Positions 1 through 7,770 of a DNA stretch of 41,474 nucleotides are shown here, piece after piece. Each line of letters begins with the position of its first letter. Positions within the stretch are counted from its first letter, which is position 1. The stretch lies in contig NZ_JAJAWG010000017.1 in NCBI RefSeq assembly GCF_020531905.1, positions 1 through 41,474 on the forward strand, written 5' to 3'. The translations under genes were made by a program, and so were the position numbers. Source of the stretch: Deefgea salmonis (GTDB lineage: Bacteria; Pseudomonadota; Gammaproteobacteria; Burkholderiales; Chitinibacteraceae). The notes under the pieces were generated by a model, which saw nothing but the letters and a program-made list of their open reading frames with translations, made no database searches and had not been told where the DNA came from.

Positions 1-98
1 CTCCCCACTTGGCCGAACAGCCGCATCGACGAATTACTACCGCTACGAGCGCTAACAGAAAAATAAGCTTCAAAGTGGTGGAGCGGCTGAGCGCTTAC
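1..98 (+). mobile_element. 3' end of an IS66-family insertion sequence, cut by the window edge
   Basis: Positions 1-66 read in frame as the last 21 residues of a protein ending in a TAA stop, with the string NSRIDELLP that resembles the tail of IS66-family transposases. About 30 bp later the sequence GCGCTTAC (91-98) is the reverse complement of GTAAGCGC, the typical outer end of IS66 elements, so the element probably ends at 98. The rest of the element, including its other end and the 8-bp target duplication, lies outside the window. The family call rests on remembered motifs and one terminal octamer. Confidence 0.45.
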
Positions 99-141
99 GC
101 AGAAACCATCTTAAACTACTGTCTGTTTTGTTGGGACCACT

Positions 142-705
142 ATACCTTGCCTTTGGCGGCGATGAGTTTCAGCACGATTTTATCTTGGTACCAGCCACAA
201 ACAGGCTGATGTGCTGGCCGACGTTGTGGATCCAGCGGCGGCGGTGGTTTGGTTGCTGTCGCGTTGCGCGACTTGGTCGATGTTGCTGCTGGCGGTTTGG
301 GTTAGGCTCTGTGGCGTGGTCAACGCGAGGCCGTCTTGGCCGTGGAGCATCAGCAGCGGTTGCTGGCCGGTTTGGTTTTTGGATTGGGTTTCGCCTTCTG
401 AATCCGTGTTCGTTCCTGCTTCCCAGCTTTTTGCTGCGTGCAGTTGGTGGTGCAGGTGGCCAGTTTTGCTTTTTTCACTATTTGAATTATCGGGTTTGAT
501 CTTTTGCTCGTTGTCGCCGGTTTCGATGGTGTCGGCCAGTTGCTTGGTGGCGACTTCGGCTAAGCTGTTCGCCAGTTCTAACGCTGATTCAAGCTGGCTA
601 GTGGCCGGGTTGCGATCCAGCTGTTTATCGGCTGCGCCGCCTTTGGCCTCGGTCGTCAGCAATAGGCCATGCCCAGCACGAATCGCACATTATTGGTCGC
701 GGTAA
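142..705 (-). pseudogene. vgrG (T6SS spike) fragment, DUF2345 region, minus strand
   Basis: The longest open piece (662 to 180) contains KQLDRNPATSQL, GHLHHQLHAAKSWEAG and LMLHGQDGLALTTPQSL, all characteristic of the region just before and inside the DUF2345 domain of VgrG, the T6SS spike tip. Reading in other frames extends the match at both ends: IRAGHGLLLTTEA upstream, then RRWIHNVGQHISLFVAGT and KIVLKLIAAKGKV downstream. At least three single-base frameshifts are therefore needed to follow the protein. The similarity stops abruptly near 142, with a stop codon directly after KGKV, where foreign sequence begins. No start and no C-terminal domain are present, so this is debris and not a working spike. 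Confidence 0.8.
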
Positions 706-739
706 TTGTCAAACTAGTTGTCGCCTCAATCGTTAAATC

Positions 740-907
740 CTATGCCATCTTTTGCGCCATTTTTTCCCTTACAAGTAAGACCTCTGTATCGGATAGCTTT
801 TCTGGATTCAAATGCACAGTTTTCGTCCTTTCCCAGTTGCGCGTTTTGCTTGACCACCGCTGTGGATTCTTAGCTCGCGTCGCTTCATAAACGGCAATTC
901 GCTGCGC
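740..907 (-). pseudogene. C-terminal remnant of an IS3-type transposase
   Basis: The last 54 residues of a minus-strand reading frame ending at 740 include RAKNPQRWSSKTRNW and VHLNPEK. This is the tail pattern I associate with one group of IS3-family transposases (NPxRWSGxTRNW ... LNPE). The preceding catalytic DDE core is not visible upstream, so only the tail survives. It lies directly upstream of the minus-strand vgrG piece, which suggests an insertion followed by deletion. The family call is from motif memory only. Confidence 0.5.
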
Positions 908-1026
908 CGAATACACGATTTGCAGCCACTGCACCATGGGTGAACGCATCAGTTCAGCACCGAAATTATCTTGGGCAAACACAGCAATGCTTAATTCAGC
1001 GTTTAGCAAGTTTAGGTACCGACCCA

Positions 1027-1293
1027 CGAAGCCCTGGTTATGCACCACATTCAGCTGCACAGAATTATGAGAAGTTAATGAAAAGCTCTGGGTTGGCGCT
1101 AGGGGATAAAGAGCGCAAGTTGATTGAAGTGGCCAAAAAAATGAATTTGAATGCACTGAACGAAGAGATAGAACATTTTTTGGCTAATTATATCCACGAT
1201 TCAATGGCTGGTTTTATTGCTCAACTCAATGAATATGGACTTAATAGCATTGGTATTATGAAATTTAGGACCGTGTTTCATGGGAATGATTAG
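1027..1293 (+). pseudogene. C-terminal remnant of a probable T6SS phospholipase-type effector
   Basis: About 88 residues are open to a stop at 1293. The end reads FLANYIHDSMAGFIAQL followed by IMKFRTVFHGND. The combination of YxHDSxAGF with a closing R-x-V/I-F-x-G is like the end of DUF2235/Tle-type lipase effectors, which often sit beside vgrG. There is no catalytic GxSxG and no plausible start, and the 5' part runs into sequence shared with the IS remnant. It sits between two vgrG remnants, which fits a lost vgrG-effector pair. It could instead be the tail of an unrelated protein. Confidence 0.4.
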
Positions 1294-1362
1294 TGTGCTG
1301 CGCTTTTCTCGGTAAGTTGAGATGTCACGCATTCTATTTTTTACTCGATGCTTCAAGTTGAG

Positions 1363-1671
1363 AAGCGGGTAGCAATTATTGATGCTCCACGGCCAAGATG
1401 GCCTTGCACTGACGACGCCACAAAGCTTGACGCAAACGGCGAGCAGCACATCAGCCTGTTTGTGAGTGGCGTGAAAGATAAAGTGACAATCAAGCTGATC
1501 ACCGTCGTCGCCAAAGACGAAATCCTCGTCACCGCGGGCGGAGGCTATATTCGCCTAAAAGGCGGCAATATCGAAATCCACTGCCCCAGCACCGTTAGCG
1601 TGAAAAGCGCGAATCATAACTCCGCATCGACCAGCAACGCCAGCACTTACCCGGCAGCTTTACAGCGCTAA
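1363..1671 (+). pseudogene. vgrG 3' end with internal deletions, plus strand
   Basis: From 1363 the sequence reads QLLMLHGQDGLALTTPQSL in one frame, then shifts frame near 1443 to QHISLFVSGVKDKV and later AKDEILVTAGGGYIRLKGG and NIEIHCPSTVSVK, the hallmark C-terminal end of VgrG DUF2345. Compared with the usual family sequence, about 24 codons are missing after TQTASS and about 30 more after KLIT. A TAG stop precedes QLLM. The same HGQDGLALTTPQSL segment occurs in the opposite orientation at about 300-360, so the two vgrG pieces form an inverted pair around the effector and IS fragments. Confidence 0.8.
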
Positions 1672-1676
1672 ATAAT

Positions 1677-1709
1677 TGATGAAGGCGGCATAACGTGTCG
1701 CCTTCATCA
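1677..1709. terminator. Hairpin after the plus-strand vgrG remnant
   Basis: A perfect 11-bp stem (TGATGAAGGCG pairing with CGCCTTCATCA) closes an 11-nt loop. It lies 6 bp after the vgrG remnant stop. There is no clear T-run on either side, so it is at best a weak terminator. Confidence 0.4.
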
Positions 1710-1784
1710 AAAATTGATTCCAAATTTTTGGCATGGTATGTGCATGCAGAGCACAGATTATATAGCCTACATGATTATACCCAA

Positions 1785-2906
1785 TCAATTCCTTCGAATA
1801 TCCAACAATTCGTTCAGTTGCCCCAGCGTAGCGTCGTCTTTGATCACCGAGCTGAGCCATTCTTCTAGGCTCATTTCGGCCCATTTGGCGGCGCGTTCGG
1901 CCAGTAGGGCGACGGGGCTGTGCGGTTCGTGTTGGCGGAAATAACGGGCGACTTCGGTGAGTTGGCGCACCGCATCGGCGCGATTTTGGATTGGGCCTGC
2001 CGTGGTGGCGTTGGCAGTGTAGCTTGGCGGTGGCGCAGAGTGTGTTGGTGCAGCGGTGTTGGGCATATGTTCAACCACTTTAGAGCCGATCGGCGCGGTG
2101 AGTAGGCTGCCGGTATTGGCGGCAAGTGCAGGGGTGGGCTCGCCCCATTGCAGACGCAGGCGGTTAACGACATCGAGGCAATCTTTTAATGCGTTGCGTA
2201 ATTCGGCAAGGCCGGGGGCTGCATGGCCAAAGCGTTGCTCGATTCGGTCATCAAAAGCTTGGTAGGCGGTTTGAGCCGAGGTGAGTTGTTGGTGCAGTTG
2301 GCTAAACCACGTCGGACCGCTGGCGTTGACGCTTTTATCAAAGACGTCGCCGGCCAATTTACCTTCGGCAATGGCTGCTTCTTTGGCCTGATCATCTTTG
2401 AGCCCCATATTTTCGACATCGCGCGATTCTTGCCATTGCTGCCAGTTGTAGCCGCCGTGGTTGGGGTCGGTTAGCGCGACCTCGCGCAGCGCCATGCCAA
2501 GTTGGGTATTGCACCATTCGAGCTTGCCGACGCGTTCGTCCAGATCGTCGGGGTCATACTCGGGGTAGCCGGTTTCCCAATATTGCTCCAGCAGGCCATC
2601 GAGCAATTGCAGTGCCAGTTGGGCGCCAACAAAGCCACGCGTTTTGACCAGTGCTTCGCCATACCACACGGCCAGCTGTAGATCTTTACTTTGCTGGGCG
2701 AGGCCTTGTTCGCACAGCTGAATCACTTTATTCCAATCGGCGGTTTTGAGTGCTTGTCCCCACTCGCCTTGAGACAACGTTGGGTCGTCGGCACGGCGAG
2801 CTTCGCGGATTTGATCAAATAGCGGTGAGTAAGCTAAGTCTTGACCGGCGATGTGGTCGGGATGAATTGGGGCGAGCAGGGGACTCAGGCTTTCAGTGTG
2901 CGTCAT
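1785..2906 (-). CDS. tssA: Type VI secretion system protein TssA (ImpA family)
   Basis: This 373-residue protein is the cap/priming subunit that helps start and extend the T6SS sheath-tube at the baseplate. The N-terminal third (about residues 5-150) carries the ImpA_N pattern: early SPLFDQIREARRADDP, a WGQALKTADW segment, and the GYPEYDPDDLDERVGKLEW stretch typical of TssA. A low-complexity linker rich in Pro/Ala/Thr (about 275-305) leads to a C-terminal helical part with the RADAVRQLTEVARYFRQHEPHSP motif and the ending LLDIRRN. Length is usual for the short TssA class. It is transcribed away from tssF across a 208-bp AT-rich region. It is complete and shows no sign of decay, unlike the vgrG debris downstream. 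Confidence 0.93.
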   Translation of the reverse strand: MTHTESLSPLLAPIHPDHIAGQDLAYSPLFDQIREARRADDPTLSQGEWGQALKTADWNKVIQLCEQGLAQQSKDLQLAVWYGEALVKTRGFVGAQLALQLLDGLLEQYWETGYPEYDPDDLDERVGKLEWCNTQLGMALREVALTDPNHGGYNWQQWQESRDVENMGLKDDQAKEAAIAEGKLAGDVFDKSVNASGPTWFSQLHQQLTSAQTAYQAFDDRIEQRFGHAAPGLAELRNALKDCLDVVNRLRLQWGEPTPALAANTGSLLTAPIGSKVVEHMPNTAAPTHSAPPPSYTANATTAGPIQNRADAVRQLTEVARYFRQHEPHSPVALLAERAAKWAEMSLEEWLSSVIKDDATLGQLNELLDIRRN

Positions 2907-3114
2907 ATTCGTTCGATTGCTCTTTGCAATGGCGTAAAGGAGTCTGGTGAAAAATACTATAAATTAGTCAGTTGTGTGAATTGTGTTGTTGGCGAAAATG
3001 TCTTTAATATTACTATTTAAAATATGATAATGTCAGTAATTAGACGATTAATCATGCCGTTGTGTTGATTATTTTTGGTTTTTATCTCTGAAGTGCCTGG
3101 AAAATAGTGTCCGC
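2907..3114. promoter_or_regulatory. Divergent tssA / tssF intergenic region
   Basis: This 208-bp AT-rich gap must hold the promoters for both T6SS transcripts. I see AT-rich tracts around 2955-3035 but no confident -35/-10 pair, sigma-54 site or operator. Confidence 0.4.
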
Positions 3115-4968
3115 ATGTTAGATTCATTATTGCCGTATTACGAACGTGAGCTCAGTTTGCTGCGTGAATTGTCGGGTGAGTTTGCTCGACGTTATCCCAA
3201 AATTGCTGGGCGTTTGCAGTTAGAGGGCGATCAGTGTGAAGATCCGCATACTGAGCGTTTGATTGAGTCGTTCGCTTTTTTGGCGTCGCGAATTCACAAA
3301 AAATTAGACGACGAATACCCCGAAATTGCAGCTAGTTTTTTAGATGTGCTGTATCCGCATTATTTGCGGCCGATTCCTTCATCGAGCATTGTGCAGTATG
3401 AATGCGATCCGGAACGTCCCGAAATCGCCAAGCGCTACACCATTGCCCGCGGGCAAGCCGTGCATGCTCCGGCTATTCAAGGTGTGACGTGCAAATTTCG
3501 TTCTTGTTATCCGGTTGATTTATATCCGCTGACGTTAAATCGCGCCTTAATCGAATTAAGCAGTAGTTCGCCTCATTTACGACGTATCGCGCCCGATGCC
3601 GCAGCAGTACTAACCTTTGAGCTCAATACCCATGCTGGTTTGCCCATTGCAGAGATTGATTTGCAGTCGCTGCGGTTTTTCTTAGACGGTGAGCCGGCAT
3701 TAATGCATTTGGTGTATGAGCTGCTCTTGTCCAATACCTTACGGGTTCGAGTCGGCGATGGCAGTGAAGACCCCGCCGTGACACGTACCTTGCCGGCGTC
3801 GGCATTGCAGCCCGTTGGCTTTGGGCGGGATGAAGGCATGCTCGAATATGATGAGCGATCTTTCTTGGGTTATCGCCTACTTACTGAGTATTTCAGTTTC
3901 CCAGATAAATTTTTATTTGTTGAATTGCAGCAGTTAGCGCCGATAGCGCGGGTGATTCGTGGCAATACACTGGTGATTCAGTGTTTGATTGAGCATTGGC
4001 CAGATACCGAACGTCACGCGCGCTTATTGCAGCATTTACAGGCCTCGCATTTTAAATTGGGTTGTACGCCGATCGTGAATTTGTTTGTGCATCAGGGCGA
4101 GCCAATTCGAGTGACGCATCAAAAAGCCAGTTATCCCGTTGTGGCCGATGCACGTAAGCAGCAGGCTTTTGAAGTGATGCAGTTGCGCCGCGTAGTGCGG
4201 GTCGAAAAAACCGGTAGCGATGAACGTAGTGAAGAAGTGTTACCGTTTTATGCTATCCGCCATGGGGCTGAGCCTGCGGGATCTCGGTTTTATTGGCATG
4301 CAAGTCGTGAGGTTTCGTCACGAGGCGATGATAAGGGGACTGATTTAGAGCTGCATTTGGTGGATTTGGATTTTAATCCCGTTCGCCCAGGGGCAGAGGT
4401 GCTCAGCATCGAAATGCTATGTAGTAATCGCGATTTGCCGGAGATGATTCCATTTGGTGGCAATCAGTCGGGGCAACATACTGATTTCACATTGCCTGGG
4501 CATTCTGTCGTTAGACGAGTTCGACTATTGCGTAAACCCACGGCCAGTATCCGTCCGCCGCAAAAACGAGGTCTGCAATGGCGGCTGGTCTCGCATTTAT
4601 CGCTTAATTATTTGTCGTTAATCGAATCTGGACGGGGTGCTTTGCAAGAAATGTTGGTGCTCTATAACCAAACCGATTCCGCAGTGAATGCCAAGCAAAT
4701 TCAAGGTATTGCAGCCATAGAGAGTGCGCCGGCGGTCACACGGGTATTGGGGCGAGATTTTGCTGGTTTTGTTCGCGGGACCGACATTACACTCACCTTA
4801 GATGAAGCGTTTTATGTTGGTAGCAGTATTTATTTATTTGCCAGTGTGTTGGAGCGATTTTTTGCGCTGTATTGTGCGCCCAATAGTTTTACTCGTTTAC
4901 GCGTTAATACTAAGCAACAGGAGGTTGCGCTATGGCGAGCTCGAGCCGGCGAAGCCCTCGTCATTTAG
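3115..4968 (+). CDS. tssF: Type VI secretion system baseplate subunit TssF (ImpG/VasA)
   Basis: This 617-residue cytoplasmic protein is a baseplate wedge subunit that works with TssG, TssE and TssK. The start reads LLPYYERELSLLRELSGEFA, followed by the ARRYPKIAGRL stretch, a strong TssF N-terminal signature. Further family marks are SFAFLASRIHKKLDDEYPEI, a FLDVLYPHYLRPIPS segment near residues 80-95 and a C-terminal GRDFAGFVRGTDITL region. Length matches the family. The ATG at 3115 has only a weak Shine-Dalgarno. The 3' end overlaps tssG by 37 bp, so the two are translated from one message. tssE, which often precedes tssF, is absent here. Confidence 0.95.
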   Translation: MLDSLLPYYERELSLLRELSGEFARRYPKIAGRLQLEGDQCEDPHTERLIESFAFLASRIHKKLDDEYPEIAASFLDVLYPHYLRPIPSSSIVQYECDPERPEIAKRYTIARGQAVHAPAIQGVTCKFRSCYPVDLYPLTLNRALIELSSSSPHLRRIAPDAAAVLTFELNTHAGLPIAEIDLQSLRFFLDGEPALMHLVYELLLSNTLRVRVGDGSEDPAVTRTLPASALQPVGFGRDEGMLEYDERSFLGYRLLTEYFSFPDKFLFVELQQLAPIARVIRGNTLVIQCLIEHWPDTERHARLLQHLQASHFKLGCTPIVNLFVHQGEPIRVTHQKASYPVVADARKQQAFEVMQLRRVVRVEKTGSDERSEEVLPFYAIRHGAEPAGSRFYWHASREVSSRGDDKGTDLELHLVDLDFNPVRPGAEVLSIEMLCSNRDLPEMIPFGGNQSGQHTDFTLPGHSVVRRVRLLRKPTASIRPPQKRGLQWRLVSHLSLNYLSLIESGRGALQEMLVLYNQTDSAVNAKQIQGIAAIESAPAVTRVLGRDFAGFVRGTDITLTLDEAFYVGSSIYLFASVLERFFALYCAPNSFTRLRVNTKQQEVALWRARAGEALVI

Positions 4969-5951
4969 AAAACGAGATCCATGCTGACCCCAGTCCATAT
5001 CGGTTTTTTCAAGCGGTACGGATTCTAAGTTTAAGTGCAAAACAGCGTAGAGAAAAACGCAGTCTGTTACCTGAAAAACTGCGCTTTCGCACTTTGGCCA
5101 ATTTAGCGTTTCCGGCCAGCGAAATCACGCGCTATCGCTCCGTAGAGACGCAAGAAGGCGCACTCAATGAGTTAGAAGTGGCGTTTATGGGCTTGACGGG
5201 GCCTAGTGGTGTGTTGCCAACCAGCTATACCGAGCTGCTGATTGAGCGCCAACAGCAGTTTCGAGACCCAACTTTACATGCATTTTTAGATATTTTTAGC
5301 CATCGCTCGATTGCGCTGTTTTACGGTGCGTGGAAGAAATACCGTTTTTGGCTGCAAGTTGAAAATGGCGAGCAAGATGGTTTTAGTCGAAATTTGCTTG
5401 ATTTAAGCGGTATGGGCTTGGGGGCTTTGCGGGCGCAAATGGGGCAAGGAAGCTTACAAAATGAAAGTTTATTTATTTATTTTGCGGGTTTGTTGAGCCA
5501 AAAACCCATCTCCAGCCAAGCGTTAACTACTTTAATCGAAGGTTTTTTTGGCTTTCGAGCGGAGTTAGTGCAGTTTGCAGGGCAGTGGATGAATTTGCCG
5601 TTGCACGAGCAAACGCAGCTGGGCGGGGCATTTTGTCAGTTGGGTATATCGGCCTTTGCGGGTGATCGGGTGTGGGATCGACAAACGAAAGTCAATTTGC
5701 GCTTAGGGCCTTTGTCGATGGCGCAATTTAATGCTTTGCAGCCCGATGGCGACGGTGCACAGGCTTTACGTGCATTGCTGCAATTTTGCTTGGGGCAGGC
5801 GTTGGCGTGTGATGTGACATTAATTTTAGATCAGCGCGATGTGCCGGCAATGACGCTGAGTGCAGTGCAGCCTATTCGCTTGGGCGCGAGTTGTTGGATG
5901 GGCGATGTAAAGCAAAATCCAAGTGATCGGTATTATTGTTTACTGGCTTAA
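4932..5951 (+). CDS. tssG: Type VI secretion system baseplate subunit TssG (ImpH/VasB)
   Basis: This 339-residue protein completes the TssF-TssG wedge of the T6SS baseplate. The N-terminus holds the family pattern PSPYRFFQAVRIL, then RFRTLANLAFPASEI, a GLTGPSGVLPTSYTELL block and a FLDIFSHRSIALFYGAWKKY block. The end has the LGASCWMGD signature. The ATG at 4932 has an excellent Shine-Dalgarno (AGGAGG at 4919-4924) lying inside the end of tssF, which decides this start and points to coupled translation. No further T6SS gene follows, so the sheath, tube, membrane-complex and ClpV genes must be elsewhere. Confidence 0.95.
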   Translation: MASSSRRSPRHLENEIHADPSPYRFFQAVRILSLSAKQRREKRSLLPEKLRFRTLANLAFPASEITRYRSVETQEGALNELEVAFMGLTGPSGVLPTSYTELLIERQQQFRDPTLHAFLDIFSHRSIALFYGAWKKYRFWLQVENGEQDGFSRNLLDLSGMGLGALRAQMGQGSLQNESLFIYFAGLLSQKPISSQALTTLIEGFFGFRAELVQFAGQWMNLPLHEQTQLGGAFCQLGISAFAGDRVWDRQTKVNLRLGPLSMAQFNALQPDGDGAQALRALLQFCLGQALACDVTLILDQRDVPAMTLSAVQPIRLGASCWMGDVKQNPSDRYYCLLA

Positions 5952-6168
5952 ATGCTCAGGTTGGCAGTGATTTTGCATTTGGCAAATGCACTTGCAGTCT
6001 TATTGCATATCAGCGTTGTGCGGATGATGAGTATTTTGCATGCGGGGATAGCAGAGTGCTGTGATCATATTGCTTTTTGTAAATGATTCAACACCATAGT
6101 TTTATGGGGTATATCGTGGGGTGGCTTTTAGATGTTAAGCTAGGTGTATATACCTTGAGGTTTTGATT
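5952..6168. other. Intergenic region between tssG and the thioesterase gene
   Basis: A small palindrome (TGCATTT-GGC-AAATGCA, about 5973-5989) lies just after tssG. No T-run follows, so it is not a clear terminator. I see no other feature. Confidence 0.3.
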
Positions 6169-6624
6169 ATGCAGGATGGTCCAAAGCATCAAATTAGCAT
6201 GACGGTGCTCATGACGCCGGATATGGCCAATTTTTCTGGTAAGGTGCACGGTGGCGCTTTATTAAAGCAGCTCGATCAAGTCGCTTATGTGTGTGCAAGT
6301 CGCTACGCGGGTGCGTATGCGGTGACGTTGTCGGTGGATCAGGTGATTTTTAAGCAGCCGATTTATGTCGGCGAGTTAGTGCATTTTTTAGCCAGTGTGA
6401 ACTACACCGGTCGCACTTCGATGGAAATTGGCATTCGGGTGGTGGCAGAAAATATTTGCGAGCAGACCGAGCGCCATACCAATAGTTGTTATTTTACGAT
6501 GGTGGCCATGAATGCCGAGGGGCAATCGCTGGCGATTGAGCCTTTAGCCCCCGCTGACGACGAGGCGAAAACGCGTTGGGAACAAGCTAGGGCGCGGCGT
6601 GAAGTGCGCTTATTGAAAAAATAA
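6169..6624 (+). CDS. Acyl-CoA thioesterase, YciA/BACH-like hotdog family
   Basis: This protein of about 151 residues is predicted to hydrolyse acyl-CoA to free fatty acid and CoA in the cytoplasm. It is a single hotdog domain. The family core NFSGKVHGGALLKQLDQVAY contains the catalytic Asp of this clan on the long helix, followed by VTLSVDQVIFKQPIYVGELV and a C-terminal CYFTMVAMNAEG strand. The C-terminal tail is charged and Arg-rich. I place the start at ATG 6169 because TTGAGG (6155-6160) sits 8 nt upstream. An upstream TTG at 6163 is too close to that ribosome-binding site. The gene stands alone after tssG. Substrate chain length cannot be told from the sequence. Confidence 0.85.
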   Translation: MQDGPKHQISMTVLMTPDMANFSGKVHGGALLKQLDQVAYVCASRYAGAYAVTLSVDQVIFKQPIYVGELVHFLASVNYTGRTSMEIGIRVVAENICEQTERHTNSCYFTMVAMNAEGQSLAIEPLAPADDEAKTRWEQARARREVRLLKK

Positions 6625-6759
6625 GTCGCTTGTTTGCGGCTTTGACGTTTGTTTTACCGATCAAAATCGATGTGATTTTTTCCCTAAAACAAGGGGCCAA
6701 GCCTGCCACAGCGTCATGCTATGTCTGCGTTTGATCACGCAGGGGCGCGAACGTAGAGC

Positions 6760-7656
6760 CTAAGCCGAAATGGGTTGCTGTTTGACCAGTTGCCGGATGG
6801 CCAGATTGGGATGTCGCGTCGCCAAATCAAAAGCACTGCATTGTTCTCGATTTAATAGGTGGGTATCTGCATGATGGTGAATGAGTGCCTGAGATACGTG
6901 CACATACCCTTGCGTGATGGCCTTGTGCAGTGCCGTATCTCCTGCGGCATCTTGGGTGTTGAGCGCAACGCCAGCGTCCATCAATTGCATTAAAGCATCA
7001 CGCTGCCCACGTGCGGCAGCTTGAATCAATGGGGTTTTTCCGGTGTGGCTACTGAGATTGGCATTTGCGCCATGCTCAAGTAAGAGTCGAATCACTTCGG
7101 CATGTCCATTGGCGGCGGCCCAGTGAATTGCGGTATAGCCGCCACTGTCAGCAAGGTCGGTTTGGGCTTGATTGGCCAAGAGCAGGCCAACACAGGGTAG
7201 ATGCCCAAATGATGCCGCCCAAATGAGTGGCGTCTTTTGGTGGTGATCTCGCGCGTCGATTTTCATGCCCGCTTTTAAAAACAACACCAGCTTTAATGTT
7301 TCTCCTCGCTCAGCAGCCGCAAAGAAGCTTTCTAGATTAAAGGTGATGCCGCAGGCGTTTAAGTGATCGCGTGCTTGTTTCACATGCTCCCACACGTCTG
7401 GCGCTTCGGCGTCGCTATATCCTTGGGTTTTTTGCTCGCACGCTTGAATTAAACGAAAAATTTCTGAAATCACCACGGACGAAAAACCTTGTCGATTACC
7501 ACGCTGGTCGATTAATAAAGATCGTAAGTAGTTTTCAAATTCATCACTGCTGGAGGCTGCAGCAATTAAATCGTGCAAATGCGGATGGAGTTGCGCCAGA
7601 TGATGCGGGTAGTTTGATGCTTGTCCGTTGAGTAATTCAAGTAATTGGGGGTTCAC
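6760..7656 (-). CDS. Ankyrin-repeat protein
   Basis: This 298-residue protein has no signal peptide or membrane segment, so it is probably cytoplasmic. Residues about 1-110 are helical and unrecognised. From about 110 onward there are four to five ankyrin repeats, seen as KTPLIWAASFGHLPCVGLLL, TAIHWAAANGHAEVIRLLL, KTPLIQAAARGQRDALMQLM and TALHKAITQGYVHVSQALI, ending in a capping piece. Ankyrin repeats bind other proteins, and no enzyme domain accompanies them here. The start codon is GTG at 7656 with GGA about 8 nt upstream. It could be an immunity or adaptor protein because it lies near T6SS genes, but nothing in the sequence proves that. Confidence 0.8.
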   Translation of the reverse strand: MNPQLLELLNGQASNYPHHLAQLHPHLHDLIAAASSSDEFENYLRSLLIDQRGNRQGFSSVVISEIFRLIQACEQKTQGYSDAEAPDVWEHVKQARDHLNACGITFNLESFFAAAERGETLKLVLFLKAGMKIDARDHHQKTPLIWAASFGHLPCVGLLLANQAQTDLADSGGYTAIHWAAANGHAEVIRLLLEHGANANLSSHTGKTPLIQAAARGQRDALMQLMDAGVALNTQDAAGDTALHKAITQGYVHVSQALIHHHADTHLLNREQCSAFDLATRHPNLAIRQLVKQQPISA

Positions 7657-7770
7657 AGCGTATTTCCATAGGGCAGGCCAGTGCTACGCACTATTTTAAC
7701 GTTTTAAGTGGATATCGTCACAAATACCGAGGTGGATTTTATCGCTACGGCGCGCTGAAAAACACAAGAT

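Noticed and set aside
211-705. Long plus-strand frame over the vgrG fragment
   Set aside because: It is the antisense of the minus-strand vgrG remnant, with Trp/Cys-rich unlikely composition.
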